The notes beneath the pieces are model-generated. The model saw only the letters and a program-made list of their open reading frames with translations, did not search any database and was not told the DNA's origin. A DNA stretch of 12,683 nucleotides from Burkholderiaceae bacterium (GTDB lineage: Bacteria > Pseudomonadota > Gammaproteobacteria > Burkholderiales > Burkholderiaceae), in assembly GCA_947457745.1 (NCBI GenBank), contig CANGWT010000040.1:1-12683 (forward strand), given 5' to 3'. Positions 1 through 7,546 of this stretch are shown here, in pieces; the stretch's first letter is position 1; every line of letters begins with the position of its first letter. A program made the position numbers and the translations under genes.

Positions 1-918
1 CGCAAAGTATTTTTGATTGGTCTGCATTGTCAGAATCAAGCATTCTTGTGGAACCTCCAAGAACTCTTGATCAAAGTGACATTCATAAATTGCAGGCCAC
101 TCTACCAAAGCAGTCACTTCGTCTAACAGGCCATCTGGCATCAACACTAAATCAGGACCAGCGGCTTTTAATAATGCAGATTTGATAAACTCACGACGCT
201 TATTAAAGCTGGGTAACACTTTTGCTTTAGTAGTGAGATCAGACTCATACTGATCTGCAGAGGCAATAGTAATGACGCCTGGAGCTAAAAAGCGATGGCC
301 CTCAGTCTGATTTGCTGCATCAATGCCTAGTGCGCTGATATTGAGACTGTGTTTTCCATGCAGTGCGATGATGCGGTGCGCTGGACGTGCAAACTCAACG
401 TCTGCTAATGCACCATTTTTCTGTAGTACTTGATAGTGCATCATTTTGGCGATTGGTAATTTACCTAGTGTTTGCTCGAGTGCTTGGTGAGCAGTTTGCT
501 CCAATGCCGCACCTTTGGCGACGACATTGAGATACAGTGCTTCATTCTTGCCTTCGCCCGATTTTTCTAAAGTATAGAGATCGACATCAGCATAGCCCAA
601 AGAGGCCAATTTCTTTTGTAATGGAGCAGTCGGCTTTCCATCAGCATCATAAGCAATGCTAGTCGGTAGTAATTTTTCACGTACTGGATAGTCTGGAGCT
701 TGGCTCAAGACATTCGTAATTTGAACAGCAAGCCGACGCGGTGTTGCGTAGCCAGTAGCAAAAGAGTTTTCACTCAAGAGTCCGGCAGCTTTTAAGCTTG
801 AATAAATACCTTCACTAAATGCATCACCTAAGCGGCGTAATGATTTTGGTGGAAGCTCTTCGGTAAATACTTCAATCAGCAGATGATCTGATTGGGAGAG
901 GGAATTCGGTGTACTCAT
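1..918 (-). CDS. glyS: Glycine--tRNA ligase beta subunit (partial, C-terminus beyond left edge)
   Basis: This is the beta subunit of the bacterial alpha2-beta2 glycyl-tRNA synthetase, which charges tRNA-Gly in the cytoplasm. Reading the minus strand from the ATG at 918-916 gives 306 codons without a stop, running off the window, so less than half of the usual roughly 690-residue protein is present. Family signatures visible are the N-terminal LLIEVFTEELPPK block (residues 13-25), the ATPRRLAV segment (about 58-65), and a VPQECLILTMQTNQKYF-type block just before the edge. The start lies 16 bases after the glyQ stop with no strong ribosome site, which suggests translation coupled to glyQ. The beta subunit is needed for tRNA recognition, while the active site is in GlyQ. 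The gene appears intact as far as it can be read. Identification is confident. Confidence 0.96.
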   Translation of the reverse strand, partial: MSTPNSLSQSDHLLIEVFTEELPPKSLRRLGDAFSEGIYSSLKAAGLLSENSFATGYATPRRLAVQITNVLSQAPDYPVREKLLPTSIAYDADGKPTAPLQKKLASLGYADVDLYTLEKSGEGKNEALYLNVVAKGAALEQTAHQALEQTLGKLPIAKMMHYQVLQKNGALADVEFARPAHRIIALHGKHSLNISALGIDAANQTEGHRFLAPGVITIASADQYESDLTTKAKVLPSFNKRREFIKSALLKAAGPDLVLMPDGLLDEVTALVEWPAIYECHFDQEFLEVPQECLILTMQTNQKYFA

Positions 919-934
919 AATTAGATCGAGCTAC

Positions 935-1819
935 TTAAGCTTTGGATTGACGTTGGCACATCGGGAATCCCAACTTCTCACGAGACTCAAAGTAAGCCTG
1001 CGCTACTGCGCGCGAGAGATTGCGGATACGTCCGATATAGGCTGCTCGCTCTGTAACCGAGATAGCGCCACGGGCATCGAGTAAGTTAAAAGTATGTCCA
1101 GCCTTGAGGACCATTTCATAAGCGGGTAAGGCTAATGGCACCTCCATCAAACGCTTGGCTTCACTTTCATAGTTAGTGAAGTTTGCAAACAATAAATCAG
1201 TGTTGGAATGTTCAAAGTTGTAGCAAGACTGCTCCACTTCATTCTGGTGATACACATCACCATAAGTGATGCCGTCAGCCCAAACGAGGTCGTATACGTT
1301 GGAGCAGTTTTGGATGTACATTGCCAGGCGTTCAATACCGTAAGTGATCTCGCCCAAAACAGGTTTGCAGTCAATGCCACCCACTTGCTGGAAATAGGTG
1401 AACTGTGTCACTTCCATGCCGTTGAGCCAGACTTCCCAGCCTAAGCCCCAAGCGCCTAAAGTTGGGTTTTCCCAGTCATCCTCAACAAAACGCACATCGT
1501 TTTTTTGAAGATCAAGACCCAAGGCAGCAAGCGAACCTAAGTAGAGCTCAAGGATATTTTCTGGCGCAGGCTTTAGTACAACCTGGTACTGGTAGTAGTG
1601 CTGTAAACGGTTCGGATTTTCTCCGTAGCGACCATCTTTGGGTCTACGTGAGGGTTGGACGTAAGCAGCTTTCCAGGGCTCAGGACCAATGGCTCTCAAG
1701 AAAGTGGCTGTATGAGATGTACCGGCACCGACCTCAAGGTCAATAGGCTGCAATAGGGCGCAACCTTGTTGGTCCCAGTAATCTTGAAGTTTAAGAATGA
1801 TTTGCTGAAAAGTAAGCAT
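935..1819 (-). CDS. glyQ: Glycine--tRNA ligase alpha subunit
   Basis: This is the catalytic alpha subunit of tetrameric glycyl-tRNA synthetase, a class II aminoacyl-tRNA synthetase that forms glycyl-adenylate and Gly-tRNA. It has 294 residues, close to the usual size of about 300. Visible family blocks are VQPSRRPKDGRYGENPNR (residues 54-71, the motif 2 region that contacts ATP and the acceptor stem), WENPTLGAWGLGWEVWLNG (116-134) and GEITYGIERL (156-165, motif 3-like). The ATG at 1819-1817 follows an AGG-type ribosome site a few bases upstream. The gene sits between lnt (60 bases upstream) and glyS (16 bases downstream), the usual arrangement in Burkholderiales. No anomalies were seen. Two copies of a 9-base direct repeat lie in the 60-base leader between lnt and glyQ and are listed separately. 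Confidence 0.98.
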   Translation of the reverse strand: MLTFQQIILKLQDYWDQQGCALLQPIDLEVGAGTSHTATFLRAIGPEPWKAAYVQPSRRPKDGRYGENPNRLQHYYQYQVVLKPAPENILELYLGSLAALGLDLQKNDVRFVEDDWENPTLGAWGLGWEVWLNGMEVTQFTYFQQVGGIDCKPVLGEITYGIERLAMYIQNCSNVYDLVWADGITYGDVYHQNEVEQSCYNFEHSNTDLLFANFTNYESEAKRLMEVPLALPAYEMVLKAGHTFNLLDARGAISVTERAAYIGRIRNLSRAVAQAYFESREKLGFPMCQRQSKA

Positions 1820-1827
1820 GATGTACC

Positions 1828-1858
1828 TGGCTAAGCCTTTGATTTTACATGGCTAAGC
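1828..1858. repeat. Pair of 9-base direct repeats in the lnt-glyQ gap
   Basis: The 9-mer TGGCTAAGC occurs at 1828-1836 and again at 1850-1858, a period of 22 bases, about two helical turns. Both copies lie in the 60-base gap between the lnt stop and the glyQ start, so they would be in the glyQ leader of the operon mRNA. They could be a binding site for a dimeric regulator, the remnant of a small duplication, or chance. Nothing else in the sequence decides between these. Confidence 0.4.
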
Positions 1859-1879
1859 TGGTGAACTAGGAAATTGCGA

Positions 1880-3403
1880 TTAGATTCGTTTTTGGCGAAT
1901 TAGGCCTAGGATAAGTAAGAGGCAAGAAAGACTCAAAATGGGCGCATTTCCCCAAAGTACATAAGGCGTTTTGCCGGAGTAAGCCTGGATTTTGAGGTTG
2001 AGCACCCCTTGGGTAAATTCATCTAGTTGTGACATTACTTTGCCATCTGGCCCAAGGACTGCCGTGATGCCTGTATTAGTGGCGCGTAAAGCTGGAAGGC
2101 CAGTCTCCAAGGAACGTAGCTGAGACAACCTCAATTGCTGGGCTGGCGCTTGTGAATCCCCAAACCAAGCCAGATTGGTCATGTTGATCAATAGGTTGAC
2201 GGGTTGACTGCTGTGATGAATGCGTGAGGCTAATTCCCCGCCAAAGATATCCTCATAGCAAATCGTAATGACTGCATGAATCGCATCTTTGCCCAAGCGA
2301 ATAATACTGAAAGGGGCTTGATCTTGCTTGCCCCGTGCGAAGTCGCTCATGGGTACGTTGAAAGCATTTACAAACCAATGAAAGCCGGGCGGAATAAATT
2401 CTCCAAAAGGGACCAAGTGCGATTTGTCATATTGATAGCTTTGTGCGTTGGGAGAGAGTCCAAGCGCACGGTTGGTGTACTGCACCCCAGCGGAATTACC
2501 TGTCTCTCCAATCACGCCAAGCAAAATATTACTCGAGGTGTTGTTGGAAAACTGTTGGAGTGATCCCAATAGGCCTATAGGAAGATTACTTTGGGGCCAA
2601 GGATAAGCAGTCTCTGGAGTGATGATGAGGTCTGCTGATTGACTCTCGATGGCATTAGTATAAAAACTCAATTGCTCTTCAATGGCTTGGGGATTGAACT
2701 TGAGGCTCTGCTCAAAATTACCCTGAATTAAACGAACATTGAGTGGCTCGCCAATCGGTTTTGTGAAAGTCCAAAAGCCAGCAAGTTGCGCAAGTGCGAT
2801 CGCAGAAATAATGCAGGCACCACTAAAAAAGATATTTTTCTTCAGTTGACTGATTTCCCAAGAGACCCACACCACTAAAAATGTGCATGCCAGACCGCCG
2901 AAGAATGGCGCTACTGGTGCGAAGGGACCATTGAATTGCGCCTCAGCAAACCCCATCCAAGGAAAGCCAGTGAAAACTACGCTGCGCAGGTATTCCATAA
3001 CTACCCAAGAGGCCGCTAGTACCAAGCCCGTCAGGTGCTTATGCCTTGCTAGACAGAGGGAGAGGGAGGCGCCGGAGAAATATAAAGCCATTCCAGCGGC
3101 CAATAAAAATACCGCAAAGCAAGATAGTGCACCATGCATTCCACCTACGTCATGCAGGCTAATGTAGATCCACCACAGACCTAGAACAAAGTAGCCTAGA
3201 CCAAATGACATTCCAGAAATAAATTGATTTTTAATTGAAGGGAGTGACTGATTCCCCATTCGCCACCAAATTAAACTTAAGATAGGGATTTGTACCCAAC
3301 CACCATAGGGTAGCTCTGCTGCAGTGGCTAGTAAGGCCCCAAGAAAAAATAACAACAATACATTGGCGCTATTACGAAGCCTTGCTGATTGCAGATCAAT
3401 CAA
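1880..3403 (-). CDS. lnt: Apolipoprotein N-acyltransferase (TTG start)
   Basis: Lnt adds the third acyl chain to the N-terminal cysteine of lipoproteins at the periplasmic face of the inner membrane, the last step after Lgt and LspA. The 507-residue length matches the family. The N-terminal third is strongly hydrophobic with several membrane segments (about residues 14-210). A nitrilase-like domain follows (about 222-470), and a final membrane helix lies at about 482-502. The catalytic triad can be placed at E264 (in PETAYPWP), K327 (in YDKSHLVPFGEF) and C382 (in ICYEDIFG). The reading frame opens at TTG (3403-3401), 8 bases after the corC stop; the first internal ATG is residue 49, inside the membrane region, so TTG is the likely start. 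The ribosome site is weak (a GAG a few bases upstream), which suggests coupling to corC. This is the conserved corC-lnt pair. Confidence 0.96.
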   Translation of the reverse strand: MIDLQSARLRNSANVLLLFFLGALLATAAELPYGGWVQIPILSLIWWRMGNQSLPSIKNQFISGMSFGLGYFVLGLWWIYISLHDVGGMHGALSCFAVFLLAAGMALYFSGASLSLCLARHKHLTGLVLAASWVVMEYLRSVVFTGFPWMGFAEAQFNGPFAPVAPFFGGLACTFLVVWVSWEISQLKKNIFFSGACIISAIALAQLAGFWTFTKPIGEPLNVRLIQGNFEQSLKFNPQAIEEQLSFYTNAIESQSADLIITPETAYPWPQSNLPIGLLGSLQQFSNNTSSNILLGVIGETGNSAGVQYTNRALGLSPNAQSYQYDKSHLVPFGEFIPPGFHWFVNAFNVPMSDFARGKQDQAPFSIIRLGKDAIHAVITICYEDIFGGELASRIHHSSQPVNLLINMTNLAWFGDSQAPAQQLRLSQLRSLETGLPALRATNTGITAVLGPDGKVMSQLDEFTQGVLNLKIQAYSGKTPYVLWGNAPILSLSCLLLILGLIRQKRI

Positions 3404-3411
3404 AGTGATTC

Positions 3412-4251
3412 TCAGGAAGGTTTTTTCGGGAGTTGTCGTGCAAGCAGAATATGAATCTGTCTTGGGTCAGCACGCTGAACCTCAAATTCAACTCCGTCGA
3501 TTTCGATCAATTCACCCATCTTCGGTACTCGACCAAGATGCTGAATGACTAAACCGGCAACGGTTTCAATACCTTCAACTTCAAATTGCGTACCCAAGGT
3601 CTCATTAAATTGCTCGAGTTCGGTAATACCTTTCACACGAATATCGCCATTGTCTAAGGAGATCAGGTTATCTGCCTCTTCATCAATATCGTGCTCATCT
3701 TCAATGTCGCCAACAATTTGCTCAAGAACATCTTCAATTGTAATGACGCCTGCAACACTACTGTATTCATCTACGACAATAGCTAGGTGATTGCGGTTGT
3801 CTTTGAAGTCACGCAACAACACGCTCAAGCGCTTAGATTCAGGAATAAAAACGGCAGGGCGAAGCCAGTCGCGCACCTGAAAATCTTTTTCAGTGGAGTG
3901 TCGCAATAAATCTTTTGCCAGTAGGGTGCCAATCACATTGTCACGAGTGCCTTCAAATACAGGGAAGCGTGAGTGTGCTGCAGTAATCACACTCTTGATA
4001 ATTTCTGATAAGGGCTGGCTAATATCAATCCAGTCAATTTGTGCTCTGGGAATCAAAATATCGCGAGCACACAATTGACCCACCTGAAATACGCCCTCAA
4101 TCATGGAAAGCGCATCTGCATCAATTAAGCCCTCTGTCTGAGCTTCTCTGAGGGTATCAATCAGCTCCTGACGACGTTCTGCTGGGCTGGTTGGCTGTGG
4201 CGTTAAAAATTCGGCCAAGCGCTCTAAAAGGGATTTATTGGGGTCAGGCAT
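3412..4251 (-). CDS. corC: CorC/HlyC-type CBS-domain protein (YbeX-like)
   Basis: This is a soluble 279-residue protein of the CorC/YbeX family, linked to magnesium/cobalt homeostasis and, in E. coli, to ribosome-related phenotypes. After an N-terminal helical region (1-60) comes a tandem CBS pair (about 63-185). It includes RDILIPRAQIDWID in the first CBS and IVVDEYSSVAGVITIEDVLEQIVGDIEDE in the second, which is the most conserved stretch of the family. A CorC_HlyC transporter-associated domain follows at about 200-272. There are no membrane helices, so this is the short cytosolic form rather than a CNNM-type transporter. The ATG at 4251-4249 has no clear ribosome site. The gene lies 54 bases after ybeY and 8 bases before lnt, matching the E. 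coli ybeY-ybeX-lnt order. The family is certain; the biochemical function is not settled. Confidence 0.94.
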   Translation of the reverse strand: MPDPNKSLLERLAEFLTPQPTSPAERRQELIDTLREAQTEGLIDADALSMIEGVFQVGQLCARDILIPRAQIDWIDISQPLSEIIKSVITAAHSRFPVFEGTRDNVIGTLLAKDLLRHSTEKDFQVRDWLRPAVFIPESKRLSVLLRDFKDNRNHLAIVVDEYSSVAGVITIEDVLEQIVGDIEDEHDIDEEADNLISLDNGDIRVKGITELEQFNETLGTQFEVEGIETVAGLVIQHLGRVPKMGELIEIDGVEFEVQRADPRQIHILLARQLPKKPS

Positions 4252-4305
4252 ATAACAAGAATATCGCAGAAATAAGTAAATTCAATGAATGAGGCGAAGG
4301 ATGGC

Positions 4306-4782
4306 TTAAATGGGTGCGTAGGGATTAGCAAAGCCCATTGATGTCAGGAGAGCTATTTCTTTAACTTCCATTTTCTTCGCTTCTTGATCGCTCTCATGGT
4401 CAAGACCTTGGGCGTGTAAGCAGCCATGAATAATTAGATGGGCTAAGTGGGCCTTAACAGTTTTATTCTGCTCCGCGGCCTCTTTTTGAATCACGGGGAG
4501 GCAAAAAATAATGTCGGCAGTCAAAGTCTTATTACTGAGCTCGTACGGAAAAGTGAGGACATTAGTCGCATAGTCTTTATTGCGAAAGGCAAAATTGAGT
4601 TTTTTTCCTTCGGCTGAATTAACAAAGCGTAAGGTAATCAGGCCATTCAATCCAACCACTGCTTTTACCCATTTTTTGATTACTGCTTGAGAGGCAATCG
4701 CAAAAACTTTTTCTTCAATGGCAGCGCTGGCAAACTGAATATCAATCTCTAATTTAGAAGGGGATGATTGTTTGCTTATCAT
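4306..4782 (-). CDS. ybeY: Endoribonuclease YbeY (rRNA maturation factor)
   Basis: YbeY is a zinc-dependent single-strand endoribonuclease involved in 16S rRNA 3'-end maturation and 70S ribosome quality control. The 158-residue length fits the family. The zinc motif HGCLHAQGLDH is present at 119-129, with ligands H119, H123 and H129. The conserved FRNKDYATNVLTFPYE block (66-81) holds the functionally important arginine R67. The segment that often reads LGDI(V/I)I(C/S) is LTADIIFC here, so the usual glycine is replaced by alanine. The start ATG (4782-4780) is one base after the miaB stop with no clear ribosome site, implying translational coupling to miaB. The phoH/ybeZ gene that normally sits directly upstream of ybeY is missing at this locus. 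Assignment is confident. Confidence 0.95.
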   Translation of the reverse strand: MISKQSSPSKLEIDIQFASAAIEEKVFAIASQAVIKKWVKAVVGLNGLITLRFVNSAEGKKLNFAFRNKDYATNVLTFPYELSNKTLTADIIFCLPVIQKEAAEQNKTVKAHLAHLIIHGCLHAQGLDHESDQEAKKMEVKEIALLTSMGFANPYAPI

Positions 4783-4783
4783 C

Positions 4784-6142
4784 TTAATGGGCGTGCGCAG
4801 AAATGAGCTCAGTAATGAGATCCCCTCGGAGGGTGTAATTGAGTACTTCAGTGATACGGATGTCTACCATTTGACCGATGAGTGATTCGATATCTGCATC
4901 TGGTGCAGTAAAGTGAATGACCCGATTATTGGCAGCGCGACCTTGCAGGTTTACGCCATCCTTTGCTAAGCCCTCAACAAGTACCCGTTCAGTACTGCCC
5001 AACATATTTTTACTAATCTGATTTGCTTGAGACTCAACTAGTGTAAGTAAGGTTTGCAGTCGCTTAAGTTTGACCTCATAAGGGGTGTCATCACTCAGAT
5101 TGGCCGCAGGTGTACCTGGACGTGCACTGAAGATAAAGCAAAAACTGTTATCAAAATTGAGTTCTTTAACCATTTTGAGCAGTTTTGCAAAGTCCTCGTC
5201 CGTCTCGCCAGGAAAGCCCACAATAAAGTCGCTGGAGAGTGTTAGGTCGGGCCTCACAGCGCGCATCTTGCGAATAATACTTTTGTATTCCAGGGCGGTA
5301 TAGCCACGTTTCATCGCGGATAAAACTGAATCAGATGCGTGTTGTACGGGTAGATGCAAGTGACTCACCAGCTTAGGAACTTTTGCATAAACATCAATCA
5401 AGCGCTGGGTAAATTCTTTTGGGTGGCTAGTAGTAAAGCGAATTCTCTCAACACCTGGAATTTCTGCGATGTATTCAATCAGCAGAGCAAAGTCAGCAAT
5501 CTCTTCCGTGCCACCCATCTTGCCAAGATAAGCATTCACATTTTGACCGAGCAAGACAATCTCTTTCACACCTTGAGCTGCAAGACCAGCCACTTCCGTC
5601 AATACGTCATCAAAGGGTCGCGATACTTCTTCACCACGAGTGTAAGGAACCACGCAGTAGCTACAGTACTTTGAGCACCCTTCCATAATAGAGACGTAAG
5701 CTGAGCCCCGAGTTTGACGAGAGGCGGGCAGATGATCAAACTTTTCTATTTCTGGAAAAGAGATATCTACTTGAGGTCTGCCAGTTTCGCGACGTTGTGT
5801 AATAAGGTCAGATAAGCGATGTAGCGTTTGTGGACCGAAGACCACATCTACATAGGGAGCTCTACTGATAATTTGCTGGCCTTCTTGACTAGCAACGCAG
5901 CCGCCAACACCAATCAATAAATCGGGTTTGGTTTTCTTGAGCTCACGCAGGCGCCCTAAGTCAGAAAATACTTTGTCTTCTGCTTTTTCACGAATCGAGC
6001 AAGTGTTCAATAGAACCACATCTGCATCTTCGGGGGTGTCAGTCATGACCATGCCTTCATTGGCATGTAGGAGGTCTGCCATCTTGCCCGAGTCATACTC
6101 GTTCATTTGACAGCCAAAAGTTTTGATATAGAGCTTTTTCAT
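4784..6142 (-). CDS. miaB: tRNA-2-methylthio-N6-dimethylallyladenosine synthase MiaB
   Basis: MiaB is a radical-SAM methylthiotransferase that converts i6A37 to ms2i6A37 in tRNAs reading UNN codons. At 452 residues it has the full three-domain layout. The N-terminal UPF0004 domain (1-125) has C11, C48 and C82 for the auxiliary iron-sulfur cluster. The radical-SAM domain (about 143-375) has the CSKYCSYC motif, with C156, C160 and C163. A C-terminal TRAM domain covers about 380-445. Other family signatures are the LNTCSIREKAEDKV block (45-58), GQNVNAY (199-205), and SARPGTPAA (339-347). The ATG at 6142-6140 is preceded by a GAGAAC ribosome-site candidate. It ends one base before ybeY and begins 57 bases after the antiporter gene. 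It is probably the first gene of the miaB-ybeY-corC-lnt-glyQS unit, or the second if the antiporter is included. Confidence 0.97.
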   Translation of the reverse strand: MKKLYIKTFGCQMNEYDSGKMADLLHANEGMVMTDTPEDADVVLLNTCSIREKAEDKVFSDLGRLRELKKTKPDLLIGVGGCVASQEGQQIISRAPYVDVVFGPQTLHRLSDLITQRRETGRPQVDISFPEIEKFDHLPASRQTRGSAYVSIMEGCSKYCSYCVVPYTRGEEVSRPFDDVLTEVAGLAAQGVKEIVLLGQNVNAYLGKMGGTEEIADFALLIEYIAEIPGVERIRFTTSHPKEFTQRLIDVYAKVPKLVSHLHLPVQHASDSVLSAMKRGYTALEYKSIIRKMRAVRPDLTLSSDFIVGFPGETDEDFAKLLKMVKELNFDNSFCFIFSARPGTPAANLSDDTPYEVKLKRLQTLLTLVESQANQISKNMLGSTERVLVEGLAKDGVNLQGRAANNRVIHFTAPDADIESLIGQMVDIRITEVLNYTLRGDLITELISAHAH

Positions 6143-6199
6143 ATGCCGTTCTCAGGTTTATAGCTGGGGGCGAAGCTGAGATTTTACGGGATAAGTCGC

Positions 6200-7462
6200 T
6201 TAGAGCAGACGAAGGGCCAGAATCGCAACAATGGTTGGTGGAATTGCAGCAACAAATAGTAAGCCTGCCGAAACAGCTGCATTAGGGAAGTAGCTACGCA
6301 AAATAGCGAGTCCAGCGGGGTTGGGGGCATTAGCGATGACGGTGAGGCCACCGCCTGCTACAGCACCGCCAACCAGAGCTAACTTGAATTCTGGGGTAGT
6401 TCCCTGTACTAATGAGCCTAAATAGGTGAGCGCTGCATTATCGGTAATTGCTGTTAATGCCAGGCTGCCATAGAAAACGGCTGTCGGGCTCATGGTTTCC
6501 AGAATCGGTTGTAGCCACCAACCTTGTAGTGCACCCAACACTACTAATCCACCCAAGAAGAATCCCACCAGCAAAGCTTCACGCAAGATGAGTGGACTTT
6601 GATGTTTTGGATAAGCGGTGGTGTAGCCAATAAAAAACAGTAGTAGCCATATGAAGATTACTGGGTCATGTGCAAAAGCTACGATACCCAGCAAAAAGAG
6701 TAGATGAATGGCTGTAATGGCTAGCGGAATACGAGCCTGATCAGCTTTGCTTGTAGGCTCAATTAATTGCTTATGAAAGAGCAGCGTTACGATTGTTGCA
6801 TTAATAAAAATAGCGATCATCGCTTCAAGGCCAAAATTGGCAAACATGAAAGCGCTACTCCAACCCCAGGTAGATGCAACCATCAGTACTGGTGGTGCTG
6901 CAAAATTAGTCAGCGTGCCACCAATCGAAATATTGACGAACAGCACGCCCAGGGTACCGAACAGCAGTGGCGTAGAGCATTTATGGCGATAAACTAGGTC
7001 ACGCAATAAGAATGCTGCCAGCGTCATTGCTGCAGGCTCAGTAATCAGCGAGCCTAACAAAGGTGTGATGCTGAGGGTCAAGAAATACAGTGTGGGAGCT
7101 TGCTTGGTGCGCAGAACGAGTTGCATTACCTTGCCGAGTTTGTGTAGCAACTGGGTTGCAAAATGCAAAATCGGTTTGCTGCCAGCGACCACCATAATGG
7201 CAAAAACAAATAGCGGCTCGGTGAAGTTACGTTGGTTGGCGTACTGTGTTGCTGTAGTGAGATCATTAGCAAGCCACATGAAAATAATGAGGATGGCCGC
7301 CCAAAATCCAAAAACGATTTCTACTTCGCCAAGGAGATGCCATAAGCCAGCGTGCTTTGGAGATTTTTTAGCAAGCGCCTCAAAATACGAGGTACAAAAC
7401 GTATGTAGCACTGCGATCGCAAAAATGATGCTTGCGCCAAGCTCGGTAGGGGTAAAGTTCAT
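6200..7462 (-). CDS. Putative Na+/H+ antiporter (Na_H_antiport_2 / DUF1504 family)
   Basis: This is a 420-residue polytopic inner-membrane protein with roughly ten to twelve hydrophobic segments across its whole length. It resembles the poorly characterised Na_H_antiport_2 family, part of the wider ion-transporter group. Conserved-looking loops that break helices are SLITEPAAMTL (138-148), SIGGTLTNFAAPP (179-191), TAITDNAALTYLGSLV (337-352) and GGGLTVIANAPNPAG (370-384). The two repeats, each with a Gly/Thr/Asn/Pro-rich hairpin, suggest the inverted-repeat fold typical of that group. Substrate and coupling ion cannot be read from sequence; the antiporter label is a family name, not a demonstrated activity. 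The ATG at 7462-7460 has no Shine-Dalgarno sequence and sits 6 bases after a -10-like box, so the mRNA may be leaderless. An upstream ATG at 7470 is followed at once by TAG, which excludes a longer start there. It is divergent from the rhodanese gene. Confidence 0.85.
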   Translation of the reverse strand: MNFTPTELGASIIFAIAVLHTFCTSYFEALAKKSPKHAGLWHLLGEVEIVFGFWAAILIIFMWLANDLTTATQYANQRNFTEPLFVFAIMVVAGSKPILHFATQLLHKLGKVMQLVLRTKQAPTLYFLTLSITPLLGSLITEPAAMTLAAFLLRDLVYRHKCSTPLLFGTLGVLFVNISIGGTLTNFAAPPVLMVASTWGWSSAFMFANFGLEAMIAIFINATIVTLLFHKQLIEPTSKADQARIPLAITAIHLLFLLGIVAFAHDPVIFIWLLLFFIGYTTAYPKHQSPLILREALLVGFFLGGLVVLGALQGWWLQPILETMSPTAVFYGSLALTAITDNAALTYLGSLVQGTTPEFKLALVGGAVAGGGLTVIANAPNPAGLAILRSYFPNAAVSAGLLFVAAIPPTIVAILALRLL

Positions 7463-7468
7463 GGCTAC

Positions 7469-7477
7469 ATATTATCA
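7469..7477 (-). promoter_or_regulatory. Extended -10 candidate for the antiporter gene (leaderless)
   Basis: On the minus strand, TGATAATAT runs from 7477 to 7469. It reads as an extended -10 element (TG, one base, then TAATAT). The hexamer ends 6 bases before the antiporter ATG at 7462, so transcription would start at or within a base or two of the A of that ATG. No convincing -35 hexamer is visible at the usual distance, which is acceptable for an extended -10 promoter. No ribosome site lies between the box and the ATG, in keeping with a leaderless message. This is inferred from sequence only. Confidence 0.35.
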
Positions 7478-7532
7478 GGGCAAGCCTGTCAGAATACGTG
7501 CAAAACTAACTCAGTAAAACTATTAGCAATTT

Positions 7533-7546
7533 AGGAGATTTTGATG
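7533..7546 (+). promoter_or_regulatory. Ribosome binding site deciding the rhodanese start
   Basis: AGGAG at 7533-7537 is followed by a 6-base spacer and ATG at 7544. A TTG codon in the same frame at 7541 would leave only 3 bases of spacing, so the ATG is preferred. A weak promoter candidate lies upstream: GTGCAA at 7498-7503, a 17-base spacer, then TATTAG at 7521-7526. Confidence 0.7.

Noticed and set aside
6151..6180. Inverted repeat CTCAGGTT / AAGCTGAG in the antiporter-miaB gap, considered as a terminator
   Set aside because: It has one mismatch, a 14-base loop and no T-run on the minus strand, so it is not a convincing terminator; miaB may be transcribed with the antiporter gene.
7065..7517. 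150-codon open frame on the plus strand opposite the antiporter gene
   Set aside because: It lies almost entirely antisense to a well-supported membrane protein, has no ribosome site and resembles no known protein; it is explained as a shadow of the real frame.
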